In this document: one piece after another, positions 15,678-28,434 of the stretch
How the letters are laid out: the number at the start of each line of letters is the position of its first letter
How positions within the stretch are numbered: position 1 is the first letter of the stretch
Source: Thiomicrospira cyclica ALM1
GTDB lineage: Bacteria; Pseudomonadota; Gammaproteobacteria; Thiomicrospirales; Thiomicrospiraceae
Direction: 5' to 3'
Length of the DNA: 64,000 bases
NCBI RefSeq assembly: GCF_000214825.1
Contig: NC_015581.1
Coordinates: 1,550,001-1,614,000 of the forward strand
Position numbers and translations under genes: made by a program
The notes under the pieces: generated by a model
What the model was told of the DNA's origin: nothing
Databases searched by the model: none
Seen by the model: the letters and a program-made list of their open reading frames with translations, nothing else

Positions 15678-16931
15678 TTATTGGCGAATATGACCGTCAC
15701 CCAGCACAATGTATTTCTGCGAGGTTAAGCCTTCTAAACCAACCGGGCCACGGGCGTGGAATTTATCAGTACTGATGCCGATTTCCGCCCCTAAACCATA
15801 CTCAAAGCCATCGGCAAAACGGGTTGACGCATTCACCATCACCGAACTCGAATCCACCTGCGCCATAAACTGACGTGCCTTGGTATAGTTTTCGGTAATA
15901 ATGGATTCGGTATGCGCCGAACTGTATTGCGCAATATGTTCAATCGCCATCGGCATATCAGTCACAACTCGAATCGATAACACCGGCGCTAAATATTCGG
16001 TTGCCCAATCCTCATCGGTTGCCGGCTTCGCGTCAATCAGCGCACAGGTTTTGGCACAACCGCGCAACTCGACACCTTTTTCTTGGTACAGCTTGGCCAA
16101 TTCAGGCAACACCTCTGCAGCGCGCGATTCGGCCACCAATAAGGTTTCCATCGCGTTACAGACGCCATAACGATGGGTTTTCGAATTATAGGCAACCCTT
16201 ATCGCTTTTTCCTTATCGGCATCATCATCAATATAGACATGACAAATCCCGTCTAAATGCTTAATCACCGGCACGCGCGCGTGTTCGCTAATGCGCGCAA
16301 TCAAGCCTTTGCCACCACGTGGGATAATCACATCAACATATTTAGGCATCGCAATCAACTCACCCACCGCTTCTCGATCCGTCGTTTCCACCACTTGCAC
16401 CGAGGCTTTAGGCAGACCGGCTTGCTCCAATCCGGCTTGAATACACGCCGCCAAGGCACGATTAGAATACCCCGCTTCCGACCCGCCGCGCAAAATCGCC
16501 GCATTGCCGGATTTTAAACACAAGGCCGCGGCATCAATCGTCACGTTTGGACGCGACTCATAAATAATCCCCACCACACCCAGCGGCACACGCATTTTGC
16601 CAACTTGAATACCGGACGGACGATAGCGCAAGTCGGTGATTTCACCAATCGGATCCACCAGGCCGGCTATTTGACGCAAACCTTCCGCCATCTGCGCCAC
16701 ACCTTTGTCCGTAATTGCTAACCGATCCAGCATGGCATCATCCAAACCGTTGGCCTTGCCCGCTGCTAAATCCTTGGCATTATCGGCTTTTAAAAACGCA
16801 GCTTGTGCTTCTAATTGCGACGCCATTGCTAATAAGGCATTATTTTTCTGCTCGGTGGTTGCCGTCACCAACACCCGCGACGCCGCTCGCGCCTGCTGAC
16901 CTAAATTCTGCATATAGTCTTTAATATTCAT
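15678..16931 (-). CDS. proA: Gamma-glutamyl phosphate reductase
   Basis: A 417-aa NADPH-dependent enzyme, second step of proline synthesis. The aldehyde-dehydrogenase fold is recognised by [17 protein letters not shown], the [12 protein letters not shown] loop, the PRGGKGLI segment and the catalytic Cys in [15 protein letters not shown] precedes the ATG. It is separated from nadD by 129 bp in which I see no gene. proB is not in the window. Confidence 0.96.
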   Translation of the reverse strand: MNIKDYMQNLGQQARAASRVLVTATTEQKNNALLAMASQLEAQAAFLKADNAKDLAAGKANGLDDAMLDRLAITDKGVAQMAEGLRQIAGLVDPIGEITDLRYRPSGIQVGKMRVPLGVVGIIYESRPNVTIDAAALCLKSGNAAILRGGSEAGYSNRALAACIQAGLEQAGLPKASVQVVETTDREAVGELIAMPKYVDVIIPRGGKGLIARISEHARVPVIKHLDGICHVYIDDDADKEKAIRVAYNSKTHRYGVCNAMETLLVAESRAAEVLPELAKLYQEKGVELRGCAKTCALIDAKPATDEDWATEYLAPVLSIRVVTDMPMAIEHIAQYSSAHTESIITENYTKARQFMAQVDSSSVMVNASTRFADGFEYGLGAEIGISTDKFHARGPVGLEGLTSQKYIVLGDGHIRQ

Positions 16932-17075
16932 TGCGATCTCTTTTTGTTGTGTTCATTACGAATCTAGCCATTTTAGCGCTATTAATAAAGCATGCCAAAC
17001 AACCACAGGGGAATTTTGCGCTCAGAACCCACTTCAATCGAGTCTAGCGCTAAATAAGCGTCACGTTCGACTTTT

Positions 17076-17264
17076 TTAACTGGCTAAAATCCTTCGATTT
17101 CCCCCAATTTCAAACACCCATTTTTCGTCCACCACAAAATCACCTTGCTGCGCAAAAAATTCGACCACCTCAAATAAACTGACGTCTTTGAAAACCGCAT
17201 GGTCACAGGAAATATAAAGAGTTTGTGACGGGCTAAAAGGTTGCAGCAACAAACCTAAGTACAA
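17076..17264 (-). CDS. Short ORF, possible gene remnant
   Basis: A 62-aa frame from a TTG preceded by AGGAG. The end (SLFEVVEFFAQQGDFVVDEKWVFEIGG) looks protein-like, but no family is recognised. Amino-acid-like sequence continues for eight codons above the TTG before a stop. It may be the 3' end of a decayed gene in a gene-poor stretch. Confidence 0.25.
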   Translation of the reverse strand: MYLGLLLQPFSPSQTLYISCDHAVFKDVSLFEVVEFFAQQGDFVVDEKWVFEIGGNRRILAS

Positions 17265-17320
17265 GCTCCTGGCGTTATCGAGTAAATCTTACATGACTAG
17301 GTAATCTGCCGACTTAATTA

Positions 17321-17370
17321 AGTAAAATACAATTTACTAAAAACAGCTGTTTTAGTAAAACGCAGTTTAC
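17321..17370. repeat. Array of GTAAA/TTTAC inverted half-sites
   Basis: AGTAAA-N6-TTTACT (17321-17338) overlaps a 27-bp near-perfect palindrome centred on CAGCTG (17333-17359). That overlaps GTAAA-N6-TTTAC (17355-17370). Four alternating half-sites in 50 bp are typical of a multi-site repressor operator, but there is no promoter-gene pair that obviously uses it. Confidence 0.55.
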
Positions 17371-17628
17371 ATTATCGTCAACAAGGAAAAATCAATCGAG
17401 AAGGAGTAACGGCTCAAAACTTGACAAGTTGGGTTAACCCAGACTTTAAAATCAACTCACCTTAATCTCAAAAGACCAGGCTTTTAAGGAATATGTTTCG
17501 CAAGGTTTGAAGCTTACTAATCTGAGCTAAATTTTGATAGACAAACGGCACGCTTGGCGCAACCCGTTACAAATAAACTGATTACCGCAAGAAAGGCTAA
17601 TTTTTTAAACATGATTTTTCACGACAAG

Positions 17629-17653
17629 AAAAAACCAGACCAGGCCTGGTTTT
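17629..17653 (-). terminator. Terminator of the outer-membrane protein gene, built on the palindrome
   Basis: On the minus strand AAAACCAG-GCCTGGT-CTGGTTTT is followed by TTCTT. The stem incorporates a full ACCAGGCCTGGT palindrome, which could form a competing hairpin. Confidence 0.65.
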
Positions 17654-17667
17654 AATAGTAGGAGTTA

Positions 17668-18282
17668 TTAGAACTTATAAATTAAACCAGCCGCAAAAAT
17701 ACTTGAATTAACATCACTTTCACCAGCAATAGAATCCATATAGGTATAACTCAAACGGTAACCAACTTGATCAGTAAGTGCTCCTTGATAGCCAGCACCC
17801 AATAAAAATCCAGTACCTGACTCGTCATTGCTAATCGATATTCCACCTGGCGCTTTTATTTCAAAATCAATTTTTGAACTATGCAAGCCACCTTTAATAT
17901 AAAAATCACCAAAAAAATAATTGGCTGAAATATCAAAACCGCTTACCTCAACGCTTGATCTTAAACGCAAACCTGCAAAATCACCGCTTAAGACGCGATA
18001 AGTACCGTCATAACTACCGGTTTTAAAATAGCCGGCCTCAAGTGCCAGGTTGTCTGTTACAAAATGCCCAACATGAATACGAAAAACACTTGAACCTTGA
18101 TCTAATTTACCTGATACGTCTCCCTCTGCCTCATCTCTAAGGAATCGTAAGGTCTCCTTCAGTTCTTTATCACGATCAACACTTGCAACACCTAAATCCA
18201 AACCGATGTAGGTCTGCTGTGCTTGCACAGGCGCAACAAACAAAGCAGCCAGAACGGCTGATGCTAATAATTTAGTTTTCAT
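17668..18282 (-). CDS. OmpA-like/OmpW-size outer membrane beta-barrel protein
   Basis: A 204-aa protein with a signal peptide cut after about residue 21 (LLASAVLAALFVAPVQAQ). Alternating strands follow (YIGLDLGVASVD, NLALEAGYFKTGSYDG, YFFGDFYIKGGLH, GYRLSYTYMDSI) and the C-terminus is LIYKF, ending in Phe as Bam-inserted barrels do. It is probably an eight-stranded barrel; its substrate is unknown. It is divergent from an XRE-type regulator, and the intervening DNA carries two matching operators, so its expression is likely repressed or activated by that regulator. Confidence 0.8.
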   Translation of the reverse strand: MKTKLLASAVLAALFVAPVQAQQTYIGLDLGVASVDRDKELKETLRFLRDEAEGDVSGKLDQGSSVFRIHVGHFVTDNLALEAGYFKTGSYDGTYRVLSGDFAGLRLRSSVEVSGFDISANYFFGDFYIKGGLHSSKIDFEIKAPGGISISNDESGTGFLLGAGYQGALTDQVGYRLSYTYMDSIAGESDVNSSIFAAGLIYKF

Positions 18283-18330
18283 GTTTTATTCCTTGATTAA
18301 ATTAACAATTCAATCGAAGCAAAACTTGCC

Positions 18331-18393
18331 TGCTCCGTATTCGGAGCAAATATAGGCGTTTTTCATTAGAAAATCAAGCTCCGCTAACGGAGC
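18331..18393. promoter_or_regulatory. Twin operators between the barrel gene and the XRE regulator
   Basis: Two near-identical inverted repeats, TGCTCCG-TATT-CGGAGCA (18331-18348) and GCTCCG-CTAA-CGGAGC (18378-18393), lie in the 123-bp divergent gap. The second ends 12 bp before the regulator start. Centre-to-centre spacing is about 46 bp. The regulator at 18406 is the natural candidate ligand. Confidence 0.7.
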
Positions 18394-18405
18394 AATTAAC
18401 TACTC

Positions 18406-18654
18406 ATGAATTTAATCGGTAATAGCATTCGTAAACTTAGAGAGGAGCAGGGATTAACCCAAGACCAATTTGCCGCACGCTGTAACTTAATTGGCTGGGA
18501 TATTTCGCGGGGCACGCTAGCCAAGATTGAAGCTAAAGTTCGGCGTATTACCGATATTGAAGTAGCCTTACTGTCTAAGGCGCTAAAGAAACCCATTCAA
18601 ACACTATTTGAAACCAGGCCTGGTGACAACTCCAGCGATCGAAACCCTGACTAA
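18406..18654 (+). CDS. Small XRE-family HTH transcriptional regulator
   Basis: An 82-aa protein, almost entirely one XRE helix-turn-helix (residues 4-65). Visible elements are IRKLREEQGLTQDQFAARCN, the recognition region WDISRGTLAKIEAKVRRITD and the closing ALLSKALKKPIQTLF. There is no sensor domain. It probably autoregulates and controls the divergent barrel gene through the TGCTCCG-N4-CGGAGCA sites. The C-terminal tail TRPGDN is encoded by a CAGGCCTG palindrome. Its stop overlaps the end of convergent holA by 4 bp. Confidence 0.88.
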   Translation: MNLIGNSIRKLREEQGLTQDQFAARCNLIGWDISRGTLAKIEAKVRRITDIEVALLSKALKKPIQTLFETRPGDNSSDRNPD

Positions 18655-19649
18655 CGAGCAATGCTAACCAGCAAATCCGCCAGCCCTAACCAGGGATCAC
18701 CGAGTTGTAGACCTTTGATTTGACGATCAATTTGATAGGCATCGATTAACAGTCGATGCCAAATTTTCAGCGGATGACGCGATAAGGCTTGGCGGTATTC
18801 GGCCTGTTTGGCTGACCAAATCCGCTGTTCTTTCATCGCAAGATTCAGGTTACTGGCTTGCGCCAACTCAACTAAAGTCCGTAGTTCTTTGGTGAGCAAC
18901 CACAACACAATCGGCGCCTCAGTACCTTCTTGCTGTAATCGGTGCAGGACATGTAATGCCTGCTTGGCCTCCCCCATTAATACCAAACTACTCAGTGCAA
19001 ACAGTTGGTAATGAGCTTGATCCACCACCTGCTCGGCAATGTCTTGCGCACTAATCACCTGACCAGCCGGATAACGCAAGCTCAGCTTCATCAGTTCCTG
19101 CTCCGCGGCCAGCATATTGCCTTCGACCCGTTCGGCAAGCAATGCCGCCGCTTCAGTATCAAGCTGCAACTGTTGCACGCGCGCTTCTTGCTGACACCAA
19201 CGCACTAATTCCGGCTGTGCCAGCGGTTTGGCCTGCACAACCAGGCCTGCTGATTCAATAGCCTGCGCCCATTTCGCTTTCACTTGGCGACTTTCTAAAC
19301 GCTCACAATAAATTACAAGCACACAATCTTGTGGCGGTTGCTTACACCAGTTCAACACGAATTGACTGCCGGGCGTGCCGGGATTGCCTGTTGGCATCGC
19401 CAGTTCAATCAAACGTTGATCGGCAAACAAGGAGCCGGTTTGGGTTTCCATTTGCAGGCCTTGCCAATCAAACTGCGCATCGACATCATAACGATCTCGC
19501 TGCAAAAAACCCTGCGCTTTAAAGGTCTGCCGTAAAGCGTCGGTTACGCGGCGGATATACAGCGGTTCCTCGCCATAGACCAATAGAATCGATGGATGGC
19601 GCCATTGGCCTTGATGAAGTTGTTTAAGAAAGGCCGACGCAATTAGCAT
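18651..19649 (-). CDS. holA: DNA polymerase III subunit delta
   Basis: The 332-aa clamp-loader delta subunit, which opens the beta sliding clamp. It has the AAA+-like N-terminal fold (LLVYGEEPLYIRRVTDALRQ, then RYDVDAQFDW), the helical lid AALLAERVEGNMLAAEQELMKL and the C-terminal collar domain with LVLMGEAKQALHVLHRLQQEG. Length is close to E. coli HolA (343 aa). It shares one base with the end of lptE upstream, in the conserved leuS-lptE-holA operon. Confidence 0.95.
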   Translation of the reverse strand: MLIASAFLKQLHQGQWRHPSILLVYGEEPLYIRRVTDALRQTFKAQGFLQRDRYDVDAQFDWQGLQMETQTGSLFADQRLIELAMPTGNPGTPGSQFVLNWCKQPPQDCVLVIYCERLESRQVKAKWAQAIESAGLVVQAKPLAQPELVRWCQQEARVQQLQLDTEAAALLAERVEGNMLAAEQELMKLSLRYPAGQVISAQDIAEQVVDQAHYQLFALSSLVLMGEAKQALHVLHRLQQEGTEAPIVLWLLTKELRTLVELAQASNLNLAMKEQRIWSAKQAEYRQALSRHPLKIWHRLLIDAYQIDRQIKGLQLGDPWLGLADLLVSIAR

Positions 19650-20211
19650 TAGCGCGCCGGCCCTTGCGGTATTGACGAATCCGCACCCTCTTGCGGCAAT
19701 TGTCGACTAATGCGATCTAGAATGTTTCGCGCCAATTCTTGCCACATGGGCTCCTCTAAATCGCGACGCTCTCGTTCCGCGGCTAAACTGGCAGCGGGAT
19801 CAAGTTGCAGATCACGCATGACCATCACCTGGGTGTCTAATAACAGGGTTTCATTGGCGACATCATGCAACCGAATCGCCTGGGTCATCCGAATCAACTG
19901 GCCAGTAACTTCACCCGCTTGATTGCGGGCACTGGTACTGGTTCGTGTTTCATAGCCCCCTAATTCCAAATGGTAGGGCGCCTGGGCAAGACTGCTGACC
20001 CGCTCGACACCGGCAGCATCCAACTGTTGATTCAGTGCCGCCATTAATCCCGCGGGGACACTGCCAGTAACATACAAGAACTCAAGGTTTAACTGACCGC
20101 CAAACCCGCCAACACCCCGTAAACGAAAGCCACAGCCGGATACCCCAGCCAGTGTTCCGGCAAACGTCCCGGCCACCAGGCCTGCTAATAGGCTGCGACG
20201 CGATAAGTTCA

Positions 20212-20212
<1 letters not shown>
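19649..20212 (-). CDS. lptE: LPS assembly lipoprotein LptE
   Basis: A 187-aa outer-membrane lipoprotein that plugs the LptD barrel for LPS insertion. A twin-Arg-like start (NLSRRSLLAGLVAG) leads to the lipobox VSGC, with the lipidated Cys at about residue 27, followed by GFRLRG as in LptE. The rest fits the mixed alpha/beta LptE fold (VERVSSLAQAPYHLELGGYE). It overlaps both leuS and holA by one base, so it is translationally coupled. Confidence 0.92.
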
Positions 20213-22719
<2,507 letters not shown>

Positions 22720-22801
22720 CTAAATTCTTTGCGGTATGATAAAAGTAATCGCGCCATTATAACAAAACAATCTCAAACCTTCTTAAAGCTAGGAGTTAGC
22801 C

Positions 22802-23185
22802 ATGTCACTATCCAATAAATTACAAGCCGCCTATAACAGCCTGACCGACCAACTGGTTATGCGCATGAAAGCAGCTGAGGATGTGAGCCTGCATTGGCTG
22901 GGCGAACAATTAGATCACTTGCAAAAAAATGCGCAAGAATTAGGTTCCGAAGTCGCCGTGCTAACCGAGCATGAACTTAACGAAGTGCAAGACATCTTAC
23001 AACGTGATATCGAACAAGCCGCCGAATATTTGGAAGGCAGTGGTCAGGGGCTAGACGCTTTTATTGAAAATGATTGGCCATTGATTGAGGGCATCTTATC
23101 GGAAAAAGCCTTATCGCTCGCCGATCCAAGCCAGATTCATCACTTAAAACTGCGTTTACAAGCGGCACTCGCTGCAAGTAAATAA
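22802..23185 (+). CDS. DUF1451 (YbeL)-like small helical protein without zinc ribbon
   Basis: A 127-aa acidic all-helical protein. LQAAYNSLTDQLVMRMKAAEDV and ELNEVQDILQRDIEQAAEYLEGSG (here split) resemble the N-terminal helices of E. coli YbeL (DUF1451), and ybeL also lies next to leuS in E. coli. The C-terminal zinc ribbon of YbeL is missing; no cysteines are present. AGGAG precedes the ATG. It is divergent from leuS. Function unknown. Confidence 0.6.
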   Translation: MSLSNKLQAAYNSLTDQLVMRMKAAEDVSLHWLGEQLDHLQKNAQELGSEVAVLTEHELNEVQDILQRDIEQAAEYLEGSGQGLDAFIENDWPLIEGILSEKALSLADPSQIHHLKLRLQAALAASK

Positions 23186-23289
23186 ACAGCAATAGCCTGT
23201 TAGCTAATACTATCGAAAAACTTGCACAATAAATCGCCGCACTTATACGACACTATAATCAATGTTGAAATTAATCAAAGGTCGTTGGT

Positions 23290-24906
23290 ATGTTGTCTCT
23301 GCGCAAACTCATGGTCGGGCTTGGCCTCGGCCTTCTCACATCACCACTTATCGCGACTGAACTGCCGGCAGGCCTGCTACAACAAGCGCAGATTACGCCT
23401 GGCTTTATTAGCGAACCGCGGTTTTTTCCAACCGATGATCGCCGCCTACAATATCAAGCTATTGGTACGGGACAACAAACTGTTCTCCTACTGGGTGGCG
23501 GCCCGGGCTTTAGTAGCTGGAACCTCACGCCGATTCAACAATACTTAAGTGCCGATTTTCGGGTGCTGTTAATGGATATGCGCGGTATTGGATCGAATAA
23601 ACACCCTGACGACCAACCCGGCGCCCTCTTAGCTCAATGGCTTAAAGACCTAGAGCACTTACGCCGTTACGAACAGGCCGGCCAATTTATTTTGATTGGC
23701 CATTCTTGGGGCGCGCTCATGGCGCAACTTTATGCGCAGGCCCACCCCACGCGGGTGCAACGACTCATTTTATTAAATCCGGTTGACCCCGAATTGACCG
23801 CCTTAACCACCCTCACCCAGCAGATAGATGCCAAACGCCAGGAATGGGGCTTAATAACGGAACCGGATGATCCGTTTGAGCTGATTGAAACCCGCGCCAT
23901 GACCGAGGCCGAGATGGTTAATCAACAGCTCACTCAAGTACTGCCGACCTATTTTTATCAACAAGAGCAAGGTCAAGCCTATTCGCAATGGTTTAGCCGT
24001 GATGATTTTGAACTGGCGGTTAACCATGCGGTGTGGCAAAGCTATCGTCAGCAACCACTGGATAAAAATCAAATGACTGAGATAGCCAAACGTCGCGCGA
24101 TTGAATGGGTTGGCTGTCGTAATGACATTTTAATGCCCGGGGCACTCACCGGCTACCAGGCCTGGTTCCCGAACCTATCCTACCAACAACTTGAACACTG
24201 CAATCATTTTCCGTGGGAAGAACAGCCGCAAGCCTTTTATGCCGCACTGGATAACGCGCTGACCAACCCGCCACCCGAGGATGATTACAGTGATTTAACC
24301 GAAGCCGAGCGCGCTTGGTTATTAGATGATAGTGGCCTTGATGAAATAGCCCGCGCCTTGGATGCAACCAAACGCTACCCGCGTTTTAGCGAGCCATTTA
24401 GTTTAGAAAAAGACTATTACATGACCAACCATATTGAGCTTGGCTCAAATGCGCTTCAGGATGGCTGGGGTGTATTAACCCAATGTCATTACAACTTGGA
24501 TCCGGTCGGCAAACTGCAAATTGTTTACAATCCCGATCGGACCGAAAATATTCGCATTGTTTCTGATGATGGCATTGCAATGGCCTGGGTTGAAGGACCT
24601 ACGGTACAACTCGATGACATTAAACGCGGCGCCAATATTTGTATTGAAGCCGACACTCACGCCTTGATTGAACGAGACGATAGCTATGTGATTGAACGCG
24701 GACCCTTTATGCGCCGCTTTCTAGATGGCTTTTATCCTCTGCACGTCAAACTATCGGTCAGCTGGAACGACCTGCCACTCATTGCCACCAATATGAGCCC
24801 ACCACCACAAACCGGGGTTTATTTGGAACAAAGCGCCGAGGAAGTTACTATCGACTACTGGTTCCGCGGTGAACTGCGCACAGAACTGGTGTTACAGCGG
24901 CAGTAA
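23290..24906 (+). CDS. Exported alpha/beta hydrolase fused to an unknown C-terminal domain
   Basis: A 538-aa protein. A signal peptide (about residues 1-22, LMVGLGLGLLTSPLIA) is followed by an alpha/beta hydrolase domain (about 30-330). It has the oxyanion loop LLGGGPGFSS, the nucleophile elbow GHSWGA (about residues 138-143), an acid in GCRNDILMPG and the His in LEHCNHFPWEE, like prolyl iminopeptidases. From about 340 an extra beta-rich domain of 200 residues (YYMTNHIELGSNALQDGWG ... VEGPTVQLDDI) is not recognised. Probably periplasmic; substrate unknown. Convergent with glnE and directly abutting it. Confidence 0.75.
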   Translation: MLSLRKLMVGLGLGLLTSPLIATELPAGLLQQAQITPGFISEPRFFPTDDRRLQYQAIGTGQQTVLLLGGGPGFSSWNLTPIQQYLSADFRVLLMDMRGIGSNKHPDDQPGALLAQWLKDLEHLRRYEQAGQFILIGHSWGALMAQLYAQAHPTRVQRLILLNPVDPELTALTTLTQQIDAKRQEWGLITEPDDPFELIETRAMTEAEMVNQQLTQVLPTYFYQQEQGQAYSQWFSRDDFELAVNHAVWQSYRQQPLDKNQMTEIAKRRAIEWVGCRNDILMPGALTGYQAWFPNLSYQQLEHCNHFPWEEQPQAFYAALDNALTNPPPEDDYSDLTEAERAWLLDDSGLDEIARALDATKRYPRFSEPFSLEKDYYMTNHIELGSNALQDGWGVLTQCHYNLDPVGKLQIVYNPDRTENIRIVSDDGIAMAWVEGPTVQLDDIKRGANICIEADTHALIERDDSYVIERGPFMRRFLDGFYPLHVKLSVSWNDLPLIATNMSPPPQTGVYLEQSAEEVTIDYWFRGELRTELVLQRQ

Positions 24907-27663
24907 TTACAATGTCATCACCTTCGCCCAAATACCGGTGACATCGTCGCAGGCCTGCTGATACAGCTTACGCTCAACCAGGCTGGCGTCCTTTTGTAAA
25001 GCCAGACGATGATAGGCACTGCGATAGCTACGATAATGGTCTTGGAGCATTTGCACCTGATCGGCTGGCAGTAAATCCACCGCTTTGAGCGCATCTAAAA
25101 TGCGCATATTATCGGAATATTCCGCTAACGCTGGGTAACGGGCGGCATAGGCCAAAACCCAGTATTGCACCATAAACTCAATATCGACAATCGCGCCGAC
25201 ACCATGCTTTAAATCCAGCCAATGCGCATCCGATTTATCCAAGGCCTCGCGCATTTTTCTGCGCATCGACACCACTTCTTCTCGCACCAAATCACTGTCA
25301 CGCGCTTGGGTCAAAAAGCTCGAGCGGAAGGTTTCAAACGCCTGACAATTGGCCGTACTACCGACCATCGCCCGCGCACGAATTAATGCCTGATGCTCCC
25401 AATTCCACGCCTTTTCTTGCTGATATTGTGCAAAGCCATCCAAACTGGATACCATCATGCCGCTAGCACCATTCGGGCGCAAACGGGTATCCACCTCATA
25501 TAACTGCCCAGCGGGCATCATCGTAGTTAACACGGAGATAATTTTTTGACATAGTCGAGTCAGAAACGGGCCATGCTCCAACGATCGCGCACCATTGGTG
25601 CGCCCCGTTGCGGCAATGCCATGATATAAAAACACAATATCCAGATCCGATCCGTAACCTAGTTCAATGCCGCCCAGCTTGCCATACCCCAAGATCATTA
25701 ATGGCGAACTATCGCAACCTTCCGGTAAGCCATGTTTCGCGGTCATGGTTTGCCAGGCATAATCATGGCTAACCTGCAGCACCGCCTGCGCAATCCAGGT
25801 TAAATAATCACTGACTTTCATCACCGGCACCTGGCCGGTCACATCGGCGGCGGCCACTCTAAACACCTGTGCATGACGCCAATGGCGTAACTGCAACATA
25901 AAACGTTCTTCATCATCACTGTATAAGCGCTGCAGCTCGCCAGCTTCCCTTAATAGCTCAGACAAGCTCAATGGTCGATACAAACTGCGCAAATCCAACA
26001 ATTGATCCATCAACGCCGGGTATTTGACCAGCATTTCAGTTAACCACGGACTCACTTCACACAGAATTAACAGATGAGTTAAGGCCTGCGGATTTTCTTT
26101 CAGCAACACCAAATACACACTGCGGCGAACCACGGCTTCAATCACCGCCAACACCCTCTGTAACGCGACCTCTTGTTGCTCCCGTTCAGCCAAAGCCTTT
26201 AATAACAGCGGCATAACTTGCTCTAGGCGCGTGGTTGCTTCACTGCTCATATGACTTAACGCCCGCGTCTTTTTAAACTGGCGCAAGAGATGCAAAATCT
26301 CGCCAGGATGACGAAAACCAAATTGGGTCAAAATAACCAACGCGTCATCTTCCAACGGCCCCTTCCAAGCCTGTGCCAGTGCATCGGTTAAATCACAAAC
26401 ATCCGCCTCTTCGGCAAACACATCATCAAAATGCCGTTGAACCAAATTGCGATGTTGATTCAGTACCGCTAAAAACGCAGCATAATCTGCAAAACCCATG
26501 GATTCCGCTAGCATCTGTTGCTGGTAATCGGTTTCTGGCAAATCATGGGTTTGCTGATCATTCCAGGCCTGCAAACGGTTTTCCGTTAAACGTAAAAACC
26601 TATAGGCTGTTGCCAAATCAGCCGCATCGGATTGGACAATATAGTCTTGCGATGCCAGATAATCCAAAGTGGGTAGCAGTTGACATGCTTGCAAATTGCG
26701 ATCCCGCCCACCGTGCACCAATTGAAAGGCCTGCACGATAAACTCGATTTCACGAATACCCCCGCGTCCCAACTTAACATTCGACTCCATGCCTTTTTTG
26801 CGCACTTCGGCCATAATCATCCGTTTTAGGTCGCGCAGAGAATCCATCGCGGTGTAATCGACATAACGGCGATACACAAATGGCCGCAAAATATCAAACA
26901 GCTCTTCTGCCGAGTCGACAGGACCCGCAATTGCCCGTGCCTTGACCAGCGCATAACGCTCCCAAGCCCGGCCATGCGCTTCATAATAATGTTCCATGCC
27001 GGCAAAACTAATCGCTAGAGGTCCCGCATCGCCAAAAGGTCGCAAGCGCATATCCACCCGATACACGATGCCATCTTCAGTCATTTCAGTGAGTGATTTA
27101 TTCAGCGCCTGACCCAGTTTGCCAAAAAACTGGTCATTCGATAACTGCCGAGCGCCATTGGTACTGCCCGCTTCGGGATAGACAAAAATCAAATCAATAT
27201 CCGACGAAAAATTCAGCTCATGACCACCCAGCTTGCCCATACCAATAATGACCATTTTTTGCGGCAAACCCGATTCACGTCCAATTGGCTGCCCAAATTT
27301 TTGCGCGAACACCGGTTCCCAATAGGCTAAAGCGCCACCCACTAAGCCATCGGCCAGTTCAGACAAGCTACGTAAGGTTTCTGTTAAGCTCGCCGCCCCC
27401 GCCAAATCGCGAATGGCGATACTGACCATGATTTCGCGGCGCAGTTCGCGCAGCACTTTTACCAATTCCGCATCGCTGGTCACCTGGGCTAATCGGTCTA
27501 AGCAATAGCTTTTTACTTGTTCGGGCTGCCAGGCCTGCTGATAGTCGCGAGTGGCTAACTCTGGCACACGCGCCAGCTCGCGGGTTAAATACTCACTCCA
27601 AGGTTGAAGTAAATGCGGGCTGGTTAAAGCATCAGGACGAGATAGGTTAAGCGACAAAGACAT
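24907..27663 (-). CDS. glnE: Bifunctional glutamine synthetase adenylyltransferase/deadenylylase
   Basis: A 918-aa GlnE, near the E. coli length of 946. The N-terminal deadenylylase nucleotidyltransferase domain has GKLGGHELNFSSDIDLIFVY (about residues 142-161) and the C-terminal adenylylase domain has GYGKLGGIELGYGSDLDIVF (about 660-679). Each is followed by a helical GlnD/PII-responsive domain. It attaches or removes AMP on glutamine synthetase in response to PII. The ATG has AAGGAG. The neighbouring glnK-amtB unit fits a nitrogen-assimilation cluster. Three CAGGCCTG palindromes lie in the gene. Confidence 0.97.
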   Translation of the reverse strand: MSLSLNLSRPDALTSPHLLQPWSEYLTRELARVPELATRDYQQAWQPEQVKSYCLDRLAQVTSDAELVKVLRELRREIMVSIAIRDLAGAASLTETLRSLSELADGLVGGALAYWEPVFAQKFGQPIGRESGLPQKMVIIGMGKLGGHELNFSSDIDLIFVYPEAGSTNGARQLSNDQFFGKLGQALNKSLTEMTEDGIVYRVDMRLRPFGDAGPLAISFAGMEHYYEAHGRAWERYALVKARAIAGPVDSAEELFDILRPFVYRRYVDYTAMDSLRDLKRMIMAEVRKKGMESNVKLGRGGIREIEFIVQAFQLVHGGRDRNLQACQLLPTLDYLASQDYIVQSDAADLATAYRFLRLTENRLQAWNDQQTHDLPETDYQQQMLAESMGFADYAAFLAVLNQHRNLVQRHFDDVFAEEADVCDLTDALAQAWKGPLEDDALVILTQFGFRHPGEILHLLRQFKKTRALSHMSSEATTRLEQVMPLLLKALAEREQQEVALQRVLAVIEAVVRRSVYLVLLKENPQALTHLLILCEVSPWLTEMLVKYPALMDQLLDLRSLYRPLSLSELLREAGELQRLYSDDEERFMLQLRHWRHAQVFRVAAADVTGQVPVMKVSDYLTWIAQAVLQVSHDYAWQTMTAKHGLPEGCDSSPLMILGYGKLGGIELGYGSDLDIVFLYHGIAATGRTNGARSLEHGPFLTRLCQKIISVLTTMMPAGQLYEVDTRLRPNGASGMMVSSLDGFAQYQQEKAWNWEHQALIRARAMVGSTANCQAFETFRSSFLTQARDSDLVREEVVSMRRKMREALDKSDAHWLDLKHGVGAIVDIEFMVQYWVLAYAARYPALAEYSDNMRILDALKAVDLLPADQVQMLQDHYRSYRSAYHRLALQKDASLVERKLYQQACDDVTGIWAKVMTL

Positions 27664-28400
<737 letters not shown>

Positions 28401-28434
28401 CGCTCAATACTAAATTAGCAGAAGGAATTTTATT

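Larger units (their letters stand above)
17265..17667. other. Gene-free stretch with operator-like array
   Basis: There is no supported gene. It contains alternating GTAAA/TTTAC half-sites (17321-17370), an AT-rich middle with only very short reading frames, and at its right end the terminator of the outer-membrane protein gene. Together with the short ORF next to it this looks like the scar of a lost gene. Confidence 0.5.
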
